Shown one piece after another: positions 16,739 through 24,038 of a stretch of 37,257 nucleotides of DNA (positions are counted from its first letter, which is position 1; each line of letters begins with the position of its first letter). Position numbers and translations under genes: made by a program. The notes under the pieces were generated by a model that had not been told where the DNA came from, did not search any database, and saw nothing but the letters and a program-made list of their open reading frames with translations. The stretch comes from a virus, in IMG/VR virus record IMGVR_UViG_3300009151_000016, positions 1 to 37,257 of that record, one strand, 5' to 3'.

Positions 16739-17416
16739 ATGGGTGTATTAAATCAAGATCCTGCGTTGGCGCAGATGTTTAACGATTTGAATAAGCGGAT
16801 TGCTGGTTTGGAGCAATCTAAACGGTTCACGGTTCCTACTGTTGTGGACTCAACTAAATATCCGCAGTACCCACAGTCGGGTGACATGATTCTTGATGCT
16901 TCATCGGGTTATTTGTATATTTTTATTGTGCAGTCAGGTATCAACTATCAGGGCATTGTTTCTACTTCTAGTAACACGGTTGCATCGTCTGGTTCTTTAA
17001 CTTTTTTGACTTCTAATACTGGTTCTTTTTTGAAGCAGGATCGTTTGCGTATTTATTCAACGGCTTCTCCTGCGAATTATATTGATGCGACAGTTTCAGC
17101 GGTTACTACGAATGTGTCTTTGACTGTTACTGCTACTGGTTCGGCAGGGTCGGGTACTTTTGCGGCGTGGACTATTACGGCGTATGGAACTTGGCGACAA
17201 CTTTTGACAACTGTGGATTTGGTTGCTTCTAACATTTATGTGGCTACATCATCGGGTGCCGCGGCGACTGCAACGATTTCTAGTGTTGTTGGTGGTGGCG
17301 ATGGTTCTTCACAAACTGGTGCCACGATTGGTACTGGCGGTGACGGAATTGTTCGTGCTACTGGTTTTTCACCTGACTTTGGTGGTATCTCGTTTGGCAT
17401 CGGAACGCTGGTCTGA
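16739..17416 (+). CDS. Minor tail protein of unknown type
   Basis: A 225-residue protein with AAGGAG upstream. Residues 5-28 form a short helix (LAQMFNDLNKRIAGLEQ) typical of trimer-forming starts. A beta-rich Ser/Thr/Ala body follows, ending in a Gly-rich tail. It is the last gene of the tail block before the lysis genes and is probably a tail-tip or fibre component. Confidence 0.55.
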   Translation: MGVLNQDPALAQMFNDLNKRIAGLEQSKRFTVPTVVDSTKYPQYPQSGDMILDASSGYLYIFIVQSGINYQGIVSTSSNTVASSGSLTFLTSNTGSFLKQDRLRIYSTASPANYIDATVSAVTTNVSLTVTATGSAGSGTFAAWTITAYGTWRQLLTTVDLVASNIYVATSSGAAATATISSVVGGGDGSSQTGATIGTGGDGIVRATGFSPDFGGISFGIGTLV

Positions 17417-17461
17417 TTAGACTGCGTAAAGCGGATGGGCAACCCTACAGATGGAGAACCC

Positions 17462-17704
17462 ATGAATACCGCACTCAGTATCGCTCAACGAATCGTTAGC
17501 ACTTTCATTGTCAACGCTATGGCAATTATTGGTGGAGCCTCAATTATTGGTGGTATTCCTGTTGTGAAGTCGGCGTTGCTGGCTGGTGTGTCTGCGTGTG
17601 TGACTGTTGTTGAGCGTTTGGCTCGCGCATCGGTTGACGGTAATTTGACGCAAACAGAGATCTCTGAAGCGTTCATTGGTGTTGTACCAAGAGAAGATAA
17701 ATAG
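17462..17704 (+). CDS. Holin-like membrane protein
   Basis: About 80 residues from ATG 17462, chosen over an earlier ATG because GGAG precedes it. Two hydrophobic stretches (TFIVNAMAIIGGASIIGG and VVKSALLAGVSACVTVV) are followed by a charged C-terminus, the layout of small holins. The endolysin gene starts 2 bases downstream, which supports a role in timed membrane permeabilisation. Confidence 0.7.
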   Translation: MNTALSIAQRIVSTFIVNAMAIIGGASIIGGIPVVKSALLAGVSACVTVVERLARASVDGNLTQTEISEAFIGVVPREDK

Positions 17705-17706
17705 TT

Positions 17707-18210
17707 ATGGCTCGCCCGTATCCCTATTATCCAAGTTTTGATGGAAAAAAAGAATCCGACATTATTCGTAAGGTCGTGGATTTGTGTCATGCCCGTTGGA
17801 AAACTTCTTGTCTAGGCACTTATCAAGTTAGGTTGATGAAGAACGATCAAACTAAGAACATGAAGGTGACTGATCCTGATGCTGGTAAGTGGATGTCAAC
17901 GCACGGAACTGGTTTCGCGGCTGATATCTCTAGTAATGACCAGTCTGTGTTGTCTGCAATGTTTGAGTATTTTGTTCAGCATTCTGAGGAACTTTTAATA
18001 AGTGAATGCCATCACTATTCGTATAAAGACTATGGGCGTGGGTATAGGTCAAGTCGTGGGGCTGGCAGTAAAGGCGTAAAAGTTTTCACTAAAGATGACA
18101 ATGCTGGTTCGTATCGTGCTGGTGGCACAGTTGCTAATTGGATTCATATTGAGGTTGAACAGCAAGATGTGGCTCATTGGGAAGAAGTATTTAGATCGTT
18201 GAAGCCATGA
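17707..18210 (+). CDS. Endolysin, M15/VanY-type peptidase
   Basis: A 167-residue protein with the zinc-peptidase pattern H-x2-G-x-A-x-D at His66-Asp73 (STHGTGFAADI) and a C-terminal His in NWIHIEVE near 152. These are the metal ligands and active-site region of M15 D,D- or L,D-peptidases that cut peptidoglycan cross-links. It has no signal peptide, so it would need a holin. It sits between a holin-like gene and further membrane genes. Confidence 0.82.
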   Translation: MARPYPYYPSFDGKKESDIIRKVVDLCHARWKTSCLGTYQVRLMKNDQTKNMKVTDPDAGKWMSTHGTGFAADISSNDQSVLSAMFEYFVQHSEELLISECHHYSYKDYGRGYRSSRGAGSKGVKVFTKDDNAGSYRAGGTVANWIHIEVEQQDVAHWEEVFRSLKP

Positions 18211-18290
18211 GTCCGTTTTTGTTTGTTGGCATTGGTGCAGGTGCTTGTTTGTTTGTGTTGTTGCTTCTTGAATTGTTGTTTGACGAGTAA
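18207..18290 (+). CDS. 27-residue single-span membrane peptide
   Basis: Coupled by ATGA to the endolysin stop and by TAATG to the next gene. The product is almost entirely one hydrophobic helix (FLFVGIGAGACLFVLLLLE) with a short acidic end. Overlaps on both sides make chance unlikely. It may tune holin function or be a lysis accessory. Confidence 0.6.
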   Translation: MSPFLFVGIGAGACLFVLLLLELLFDE

Positions 18291-19645
18291 TGCGTAAATG
18301 GCTGGCACTTTCTGTGTTGGTCATTGGGTTGACGGTGGGCTTGTCTAAAGCCGATGGTCAGCAAATAGGTTCGGGGTTGGATGCTGTTGGGTATTCAATT
18401 TCTGATGTTCCACCTTTGCGTTCTGATACTGAGTATCCGCAATGTGCTTCTGGTGTGTATGAGCAGATTAATTACACTTGGGATTACGAGCAGAACTTGT
18501 TTGGTGATTGTGGGTGGGATTCTTTTATGATTCATTACACGGGTGCGATCACTATTCCGCGTGGTGTTCAGTCGGTGCGTTTTGGTATTGCATCGGATGA
18601 TGGGTCTGATGTGACGATTGATGGTGTCAACTTTGGTTTGTGGGCTGACAAGGGTTGTTCGGTTGATTATTCGGATCGTGTTGTGTTGCCTACTGGTAAG
18701 CCGTTGAAGTTGGATGCGTGGTTTTACGAAAACGGGGGTGGCACTTGCTTCATGTTGTTTTGGCAGTTTGATAATGATTATGAGGATTGGGCTGTTGTTC
18801 CTGCGTGGGCGTTTTCTAGTGATGTTGTTGAGCCGACTACTACGACTGAAGAACCAACAACGACTACGACAACCACCAGCACAAGTACAACCACAACGAC
18901 ACAGGCACCAACCACAACCAGCACATCTACTACCACCACCGTTTTGAAAACGACAACGACAACAACGCCGCCGACAACGACAGAACCACAAACCACCACA
19001 TCAACATCTACGACCTCTACTTCCCTTGCTCCTAAAACTACTACTTCTACAAGCACGACTACGACCACTACGGAGCCTGAAACCACCACGACAGCCACGC
19101 CTAGAAGTACCACCACAAGCGTTGTAAGCCCCGTAGAGCCGACTTCTACCGTTCCCCCTACAACGACAACCACCACAATTCCTTCTACAACCACGACCCT
19201 GCCATCACCAGACAAGCCAGAGTTGGTGTCACCAGCCGTAGTTGAACTTTTGACCAACGCCGCGCAACTGCCACAAGCCGAAATCCAAAAAGCCGTGGAC
19301 AACATTGTGTCTGACGGAATCAGCAAATCAGAAGCAACAATGCTTTCCAGTAATCCAGACATCATTGCAAGCGTCACACCAGAACAAGCACATGAAATCT
19401 TTAACGCTGTTGATCAAGGAACATTGACTGATGCACAGGGAGCCGCGATTGTTGAAGCGGTGCAATCGGCACCTGTTGAGATCAGAAAACAATTTGAATC
19501 AGCAATAAATGTTTATGACGGTCACACCGATGGTTATGTTCCTGTCGGTTCCCTAGTGACGGTTAAGCAAAGACGAGTTATCATCGTAACTGGACTTGCA
19601 TTAGTGGCAGTTCCAATAGTGCCAGCAAGGAAACAAGATGAATAA
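18290..19645 (+). CDS. Secreted PA14-like protein with long Thr linker and C-terminal membrane anchor
   Basis: A 451-residue protein. It has a signal peptide (MRKWLALSVLVIGLTVGLS), then a PA14-like beta-barrel at about 35-180 with FGIASDDGSDVTIDGV and AWFYENGGGTCFMLFWQF. A linker of about 125 residues is made almost only of Thr, Ser and Pro. A helical domain at about 315-415 (VTPEQAHEIFNAVDQGTL) and a hydrophobic end (RRVIIVTGLALVAVPIV) with a basic tail follow. PA14 domains bind sugars. The plan is that of a host surface protein, not a virion protein. Being in the lysis block, it may cover receptors late in infection, act as a cell-wall adhesin, or help disrupt the envelope. Base use turns A/C-rich at the linker. 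Confidence 0.75.
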   Translation: MRKWLALSVLVIGLTVGLSKADGQQIGSGLDAVGYSISDVPPLRSDTEYPQCASGVYEQINYTWDYEQNLFGDCGWDSFMIHYTGAITIPRGVQSVRFGIASDDGSDVTIDGVNFGLWADKGCSVDYSDRVVLPTGKPLKLDAWFYENGGGTCFMLFWQFDNDYEDWAVVPAWAFSSDVVEPTTTTEEPTTTTTTTSTSTTTTTQAPTTTSTSTTTTVLKTTTTTTPPTTTEPQTTTSTSTTSTSLAPKTTTSTSTTTTTTEPETTTTATPRSTTTSVVSPVEPTSTVPPTTTTTTIPSTTTTLPSPDKPELVSPAVVELLTNAAQLPQAEIQKAVDNIVSDGISKSEATMLSSNPDIIASVTPEQAHEIFNAVDQGTLTDAQGAAIVEAVQSAPVEIRKQFESAINVYDGHTDGYVPVGSLVTVKQRRVIIVTGLALVAVPIVPARKQDE

Positions 19646-19802
19646 GTTTGCTTCTTTTATTCGTGACTCAGCATGGACATGGGGTGGTGCAGTCATTGTA
19701 TTAGTGACGCTTAGTGGGGATACGCGCACGATTGGGTTGTGGATTTCTATCAGCGCATTTGTAGGGCAATTTGTCGGATTCCTTTTGGCTGGCGATGAAT
19801 AA
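19638..19802 (+). CDS. 54-residue two-span membrane protein, second holin candidate
   Basis: The ATG lies 8 bases inside the end of the PA14-like gene. Two hydrophobic segments (WGGAVIVLVTLSG and IGLWISISAFVGQFVGFLL) are joined by a short polar turn, fitting a small holin or antiholin. The end overlaps the next membrane gene. Confidence 0.65.
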   Translation: MNKFASFIRDSAWTWGGAVIVLVTLSGDTRTIGLWISISAFVGQFVGFLLAGDE

Positions 19803-20049
19803 CCTCACCGCGATCATTGTTGCTTTGATTGGTTCTCCAATCGTTATATGGCTTGTGTCTCGTTTTGATAAACGCAACACAGAACAACACGCCGCCAATA
19901 TGGGCATCTTGCGAGACATACAAAAGGATGTGAATACAGTTGGGGAAGATGTCAAAGCCGTACGCCTAGACCTTTACAATCATGTTGCACACCACGCACA
20001 TAAGGAGAGCCAAGATGGGAACCCTGAGAGAAGAACTGAAACAGTTTGA
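19795..20049 (+). CDS. Membrane-anchored coiled protein (holin/lysis accessory-like)
   Basis: About 84 residues from ATG 19795, overlapping the previous gene by 8 bases. One N-terminal hydrophobic helix (LTAIIVALIGSPIVIWLVS) is followed by a charged helix with heptad-like spacing (ILRDIQKDVNTVGEDVKAV) and His/Lys-rich end. Similar one-span coiled proteins follow lysins in actinophages and are often called holin or lysis-associated. Confidence 0.65.
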   Translation: MNNLTAIIVALIGSPIVIWLVSRFDKRNTEQHAANMGILRDIQKDVNTVGEDVKAVRLDLYNHVAHHAHKESQDGNPERRTETV

Positions 20050-20254
20050 ACACAGAACCAATATCTGTTCGGTAGGAAAACTTCTGGAATCTTTAGAACC
20101 AGCAGTACGAAAAGAACTAACAGAAATAATTGATGACCATAATGTGAGTGCGGCATCCATTGAACGCCTTGCAACCGCTAAAGGTTGGCGTATTAAACGA
20201 GAAACTTTCTCTAACCACAGAATGAAAGCGTGTCGTTGTGTCGCTCAAAGATGA
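20015..20254 (+). CDS. Putative HTH DNA-binding protein
   Basis: About 79 residues from ATG 20015 with AAGGAG upstream, inside the end of the previous gene. The C-terminal half (NVSAASIERLATAKGWRIKR followed by NHRMKACRC) looks like a helix-turn-helix plus a basic Cys end, a pattern seen in small actinophage DNA-binding proteins. It overlaps the phosphoesterase gene by 17 bases, so the two are probably made together. Confidence 0.55.
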   Translation: MGTLREELKQFEHRTNICSVGKLLESLEPAVRKELTEIIDDHNVSAASIERLATAKGWRIKRETFSNHRMKACRCVAQR

Positions 20255-21314
20255 ACTAGAAAATAATAATGAGCGTTTGGAACTTCTTGCTTTTCAACGC
20301 CAAATTGAAAAGGCACAACGCGAAACAAGTGACGCTAAAGATCGTGCGCGTATTGCGGAAGAATCTTTTGACCGTGTTTCTAAGGAATTGGATTTGATGC
20401 TTGGTTTAACTACCAAAGTTTCTGAACCGCCTACTTGGTTAACAGCACCAAAGAAAGCAACTAAACACAGGGCTACTCCGTGGTTGTTGTTGTCGGATCT
20501 GCATTTGGATGAGGTTGTGCAACCTTTAGAAGTGTTGGGCATGAATGCGTACAGCAGAAAAATTGCTGAAATGCGATTGGCAAATGTTTTTACTGGTACA
20601 ACAAAAGTTTTAAGGGACTATTGGACTGGCATTAACTATGACGGAATTGTTTGTCCTTTAATGGGTGACATTTATTCGGGAGATATCCATGAGGAACTCA
20701 CACAAACAAACGAGGACACCCTTTTGGGATCTATTATTCATTGGGTTGATCATCTTGCCGCTGGTATTTCTTTACTTGGTGACGAGTTTGGCAAGGTTCA
20801 TGTGCCTGTGGTTGTTGGGAATCACAGCAGGCGTACCAGAAAGCCACGAAGCAAGTTCCGCGCACGAGATAACTTTGATTGGTTCACAGGAAAACTTCTC
20901 CAAAAAATGTTCCAGAACGACAAGCGCATTACCTTTGATGTGTCGGAATCGCCAGACACAATAGTTACTACTTACGGTCATCGTGTGATGGTTACTCATG
21001 GTGATCAAGCGTCTGGTGGTAATGGTATTGGTGGTGCGTTCATGCCTGTGATGCGTCTTGACGCTAAGAAGCGCGCACGGCAAGCGGCGGTGAATCAGCA
21101 GTTTGATTTGATGGTGTTGGGGCATTGGCACACGCTGATGTTTGCACCAAACTTTGTGGTGAATGGAACCACTAAGGGATATGACGAATACGCTTTTACT
21201 TCTAACTTCGGATATGAGGAACCTTCGCAAGCGTTGTTTCTTATGACTCCTGAACACGGCAAAACTTTTACTGCACCAATTCATTGTGCTGACCGTAAGA
21301 AAGAGGGCTGGTGA
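20238..21314 (+). CDS. Calcineurin-like metallophosphoesterase
   Basis: A 358-residue protein with a GTG start. After an N-terminal coiled coil (RLELLAFQRQIEKAQRE) it shows the ordered metal motifs of the family: SDLHLD, MGDIYSGD, VVGNHSRR, VTHGDQ and GHWH. These ligate two metals for phosphodiester or phosphomonoester hydrolysis. Relatives include Mre11/SbcD nucleases and cyclic-nucleotide phosphodiesterases. A DNA end-processing role is plausible beside a DNA-binding protein, but the substrate cannot be read from sequence. Confidence 0.82.
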   Translation: MSLKDELENNNERLELLAFQRQIEKAQRETSDAKDRARIAEESFDRVSKELDLMLGLTTKVSEPPTWLTAPKKATKHRATPWLLLSDLHLDEVVQPLEVLGMNAYSRKIAEMRLANVFTGTTKVLRDYWTGINYDGIVCPLMGDIYSGDIHEELTQTNEDTLLGSIIHWVDHLAAGISLLGDEFGKVHVPVVVGNHSRRTRKPRSKFRARDNFDWFTGKLLQKMFQNDKRITFDVSESPDTIVTTYGHRVMVTHGDQASGGNGIGGAFMPVMRLDAKKRARQAAVNQQFDLMVLGHWHTLMFAPNFVVNGTTKGYDEYAFTSNFGYEEPSQALFLMTPEHGKTFTAPIHCADRKKEGW

Positions 21315-21559
21315 ACATTGACCCGTGGGATGAAGATGATGAAGATGATGAGATCAGTAACTTTGCTGACACCGATTTGTATCCGTACAACATCTTCATG
21401 GTTCAACGACTTGTAGAAGTGAACCCTGATGGTGTGTCCACTTCTATCGTTGTGTTTCTTGGCGACTCTGAACACGAAGCACAGGTGGGTTTGATGTTGC
21501 ATCCTAAAACGGCGTTGCAGTTGGCGGCAAACATTATTGAAGTGGCTATTGAGTCGTGA
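21311..21559 (+). CDS. Small acidic protein between phosphoesterase and Ntn-hydrolase
   Basis: An 82-residue protein with a GTG start coupled (GTGA) to the phosphoesterase stop, and ending in a GTGA overlap with the next gene. The first 20 residues are very acidic (PWDEDDEDDE); the rest is alpha/beta with MVQRLVEVNPDG and KTALQLAANIIEVAI. Function unknown; coupling suggests a shared process with its neighbours. Confidence 0.65.
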   Translation: MNIDPWDEDDEDDEISNFADTDLYPYNIFMVQRLVEVNPDGVSTSIVVFLGDSEHEAQVGLMLHPKTALQLAANIIEVAIES

Positions 21560-22125
21560 CAACGATTGTGGCGGTGCAGGGCAACGGGTGGGTTGTTGTG
21601 GGGTGGGATGCTCGTGTCGCTGAGGATGGTGGGCGTGTCTTTAATGCTGGTAAGAACTGGTCAAAGGTTGTTCGGAACAATGGTTACTTGTTGGGTGCCG
21701 CTGGTGATGTTCGCGCAATCAATCTTTTGCATCATGTGTTTCACCCTGCAAAGGCTGACGGTTTGACGGGTATCAAGTTGGATCGGTTTATGACTGGCAA
21801 GTTCATTCCTTCTTTGCGTGAAGTGTTTGAGTCTGAGGGGTACATGGCTGGTTCGCGTTCACAGGCTGAGGAGCATGGGTCAACTGTGTTGGTGGTGGTG
21901 AATGGTGTGGTGTTTGAGATCGGTAGCGATTGGGCGTGGGTGCGTGACGACTCTGGTTTGTATGCGATTGGTTCTGGTGGTGATTATGCGTTGGGTGTGT
22001 TGGCGGTGTCGGATGTTTCTACGGTTGACGCTTGCAAACAATCTGTGCTTGCTTCGTTGAAGGTGGCTTCACGGTTTGATGCGGCAACTGCTTCGCCGTT
22101 CTTCACACAATCTGTTCTTACATAA
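21556..22125 (+). CDS. Proteasome/HslV-like Ntn-hydrolase
   Basis: A 189-residue protein with a GTG start. It begins MTTIVAVQGNGWVVVGWDAR, matching HslV and proteasome beta subunits. Removal of Met would expose a catalytic Thr; the family Asp (WDAR) and a Lys (GKNWSK) follow, and AIGSGGDYALG is the conserved GSGG stretch. These enzymes are self-compartmentalised threonine proteases. No ATPase partner such as HslU is seen here. It may process virion or host proteins or act with or against the host proteasome; this is inference. Confidence 0.78.
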   Translation: MTTIVAVQGNGWVVVGWDARVAEDGGRVFNAGKNWSKVVRNNGYLLGAAGDVRAINLLHHVFHPAKADGLTGIKLDRFMTGKFIPSLREVFESEGYMAGSRSQAEEHGSTVLVVVNGVVFEIGSDWAWVRDDSGLYAIGSGGDYALGVLAVSDVSTVDACKQSVLASLKVASRFDAATASPFFTQSVLT

Positions 22126-22193
22126 TCTGCAAGTGACACGCGTTGTTTGTGTCTTGATAGAACTGGTGTCCCCCCTAAAGATGGAGATGCAAG

Positions 22194-22328
22194 ATGAGTG
22201 TTGATGATGTGATGTTGGCTTTGGAGTTTCTGCGCCGTTGTGTTCCGCGTGGTCATGTTGAGGAAGATGCGTTGGTTGGTGTGATCCAACGGTTAGAACG
22301 CGCTGTTGGTTTAGTTCCTTCGGTCTGA
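22194..22328 (+). CDS. 44-residue small helical protein
   Basis: ATG 22194 has GGAG about 8 bases upstream. The product (VMLALEFLRRCVPRGHVEED) is helical and mildly amphipathic. It is the last plus-strand gene before the convergent SprT-like gene, ending 3 bases from that gene's end. Function unknown. Confidence 0.5.
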   Translation: MSVDDVMLALEFLRRCVPRGHVEEDALVGVIQRLERAVGLVPSV

Positions 22329-22331
22329 GGT

Positions 22332-23051
22332 TCATCCCGTTGCAGGGAACTTCAATCCGACTATCCCTTGTTTCTCTAGCGAGTTGATAATGATGCTGTC
22401 CACTTTGTATCCCCACGCTTTTGATGTTGCGGTGTGTCCGTTGATTGTGTGCCATCCGTCTATGCGTACTTTCCATCTGCGTTCTGTTACATCGCGCAAC
22501 ATCTTGTAGAAGGTTTCTCCGTGACCGCCTTCGTTTCCTCTGCCGTGAACGCTTCGGTATGCGGCGTGGCATAGTTCGTGCGCTAATACTTCCCATGCGC
22601 GTACGCCACCTTCGTGACCACGCATCACACGGATTGTTGCTGTTGCACCATCACACCATCCTGACTCGCCACGCTTTTGACGAGTATAAACAATTCTAAG
22701 TTTTGGCATTGGTCGGTGTGAGTGTGCGCCGAACAATTCCCAAAGGCGTTCTGCTTCTTTTTGAAAGATTGCATCGCGTTGTTTGATTTTCTTTTGTTCG
22801 TCACGCACCGCTTTTGTTTGTGTAGAAACTTTAGCGCGTTTTGTTTTTGTTTTGATTGCTGACTTTTCTTTTGATGCTTCGCGTTTCTTTTCTAATGCTG
22901 GTGCAACTCGCATAACAAGTGTTCCTTGTTTTGATGAGCATGGTAAGCAGTAACGGCGTATGTCGTTCATGCGTGGTCGTGATGGTGCTAGTAGTCCGTG
23001 ATCGCAGGTTGGGCATTTCCAACGAACTTGTTTTGTTGTTGTGGTTGTCAT
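22332..23051 (-). CDS. SprT-like zinc metalloprotease
   Basis: A 239-residue protein with an N-terminal zinc ribbon (Cys13, 16, 35, 38), a Lys-rich linker to about 95, and a protease core with HELCH (His158, Glu159, His162) and a downstream His177 in GGHGETF. This is the SprT/Spartan layout. Spartan enzymes cut proteins cross-linked to DNA. In a phage it could remove host proteins from DNA, or be an anti-defence protein; this is inference. It is the second gene of a reverse-strand operon, 14 bases after 23066-23254. Confidence 0.78.
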   Translation of the reverse strand: MTTTTTKQVRWKCPTCDHGLLAPSRPRMNDIRRYCLPCSSKQGTLVMRVAPALEKKREASKEKSAIKTKTKRAKVSTQTKAVRDEQKKIKQRDAIFQKEAERLWELFGAHSHRPMPKLRIVYTRQKRGESGWCDGATATIRVMRGHEGGVRAWEVLAHELCHAAYRSVHGRGNEGGHGETFYKMLRDVTERRWKVRIDGWHTINGHTATSKAWGYKVDSIIINSLEKQGIVGLKFPATG

Positions 23052-23065
23052 CGTGTGTTCCTTTC

Positions 23066-23254
23066 TTACAAGATGATGTTGGCTTGAAGAACTGTGTTGT
23101 TCTCAATGAGCAAGTTTGTGTAGTAAATCTTTTTTCCGTTTGGTCGTTTGACTGCCGCGAAGTGTGTCCATCCGAGTTGTGTGCGAAAGTTGTCGGTGTG
23201 GGTTTTGATTTCCACGATTGTGTATTGATTGTTTTTGTGTGTGAATGTTTCCAT
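23066..23254 (-). CDS. Small leaderless protein, first gene of the SprT operon
   Basis: A 62-residue protein beginning METFTHKNN. A -10 box lies 6 bases before the ATG and there is no ribosome binding site. The body is alpha/beta (NQYTIVEIKTHTDNF, WTHFAAVKRPNGKKIYY). The start resembles those of the other leaderless genes. Function unknown. Confidence 0.72.
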   Translation of the reverse strand: METFTHKNNQYTIVEIKTHTDNFRTQLGWTHFAAVKRPNGKKIYYTNLLIENNTVLQANIIL

Positions 23255-23290
23255 GTACTCATTCTAAGCACAACTTGTCAGGATGCGCAA
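23255..23290 (-). promoter_or_regulatory. Leaderless promoter with CTGACAA spacer element, reverse strand
   Basis: On the minus strand: -35 TTGCGC (23290-23285), 18-bp spacer with ATCCTGACAAGTTGTGCT, and -10 TAGAAT (23266-23261). Six bases then lead to the ATG. The stretch ATGACTTGCGCATCCTGACAA is shared with the plus-strand promoter at 32247, apart from the strand. Confidence 0.85.
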
Positions 23291-23300
23291 GTCATTTCGC

Positions 23301-23323
23301 AAACCCTTATACAGCAAGGGTTT
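23301..23323. repeat. AAACCCTT/AAGGGTTT hairpin between divergent promoters
   Basis: AAACCCTT (23301-23308) and AAGGGTTT (23316-23323) form a perfect 8-bp inverted repeat with a 7-base loop. It lies upstream of the reverse-strand promoter at a distance matching that of the 32215 hairpin from its own promoter. It could be an operator or a terminator-like element. Confidence 0.75.
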
Positions 23324-23344
23324 CCCGACCTTGAAAAGAAACAC

Positions 23345-23379
23345 TTGCTTTTGTTGACAAGTGCTGATTAAATAGAGAC
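23345..23379 (+). promoter_or_regulatory. Leaderless promoter for the recombination operon
   Basis: -35 TTGCTT (23345-23350), an 18-bp spacer containing TTGACAAGTGCTGAT, and -10 TAAATA (23369-23374). Five bases then lead to ATG 23380. The spacer carries TGACAAG like the other members but differs at its 3' end. Confidence 0.75.
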
Positions 23380-23631
23380 ATGGAACAAAACACCAACACA
23401 GCAACATCCACTCACAACTATTTCTGCCATTGCGGATGCGGAGAAATTATCAAGGTTTCTTTTCCAAATGGTTTTCAAGGAACCACAGCAATCATTACTC
23501 CTTGCTCAAAGGCTCCTAACTACATCGCTTCATTTGAAGTTCGCAAAAGTGCGGTACTAGAAATGACACCAGCAGATCAGGGCTACACAGTTCAACACAT
23601 CAATGGTCTAGTAACAATGGATGTGAAGTAA
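23380..23631 (+). CDS. Small leaderless Cys-containing protein
   Basis: An 83-residue protein starting MEQNTNTATSTHN with no ribosome binding site. A CHCGCG cluster near residue 18 suggests metal binding; the rest is beta-rich (TTAIITPCSKAPNYIASFEV). It is the first gene of the recombination block and overlaps the next ATG (TAATG). Function unknown. Confidence 0.7.
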   Translation: MEQNTNTATSTHNYFCHCGCGEIIKVSFPNGFQGTTAIITPCSKAPNYIASFEVRKSAVLEMTPADQGYTVQHINGLVTMDVK

Positions 23632-23882
23632 TGAGCGAGTACACAACAAACATCATTCGCTTCACCGAAGGCGAACAACTATCAGCACGATCACTTGGCG
23701 ACTACGACTGCATCTTCCGATTCACAGTCATCAGCCGTACAGCAAAGTTTGTAACACTTCAGTATTACAACGACACAAAGCGCGTAGGAATAAAAGTGCG
23801 TGACGGTCGCGAGTATTGCTACCCACTTGGTAACTACTCAATGGCAGTAAGTGTCGGCGCAAGAGAGCAGGTCACACAATGA
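23631..23882 (+). CDS. Small beta-rich protein
   Basis: An 83-residue protein coupled by TAATG upstream and ATGA downstream. Alternating hydrophobic residues (CIFRFTVISRTAKFVTLQYY, then GIKVRDGREYCYPLGN) indicate a small beta-barrel. Function unknown; co-transcribed with the recombination genes. Confidence 0.7.
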   Translation: MSEYTTNIIRFTEGEQLSARSLGDYDCIFRFTVISRTAKFVTLQYYNDTKRVGIKVRDGREYCYPLGNYSMAVSVGAREQVTQ

Positions 23883-24031
23883 GTGATTACGCAATCATCA
23901 ATCTGATCTTGTGGGGTGGCTTTATCGGCTCCTACTTAATCGCGGTATTTGTTGGGGGCTACCGAAACTGGATACGCCAGTTCCGTGACACACCCCCTCA
24001 GTACATTCGTAAATCAAGAAGCCACTACTAA
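23879..24031 (+). CDS. 50-residue single-span membrane protein
   Basis: ATGA-coupled to the upstream gene. One hydrophobic helix (IINLILWGGFIGSYLIAVFV) is followed by a basic tail (YRNWIRQFRDTPPQYIRKS). It ends 7 bases before the exonuclease start. A membrane protein in the early region could be involved in superinfection exclusion, but nothing proves it. Confidence 0.6.
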   Translation: MSDYAIINLILWGGFIGSYLIAVFVGGYRNWIRQFRDTPPQYIRKSRSHY

Positions 24032-24038
24032 GGAACAC

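Noticed and set aside
18835-19200. CRISPR-like or tandem DNA repeat
   Set aside because: The short ACN units are codons of the Thr linker. There are no fixed-length repeats and spacers.
18778-19377. Long reverse-strand frame rich in Val opposite the PA14 protein
   Set aside because: It is the complement of the ACN Thr repeats, giving runs of Val. It has no start signal and no sensible protein pattern.
22919-23371. Plus-strand frame of 150 codons
   Set aside because: It is opposite the SprT-like and 62-residue genes, which have clear motifs and a promoter. It also crosses the promoter and hairpin region.
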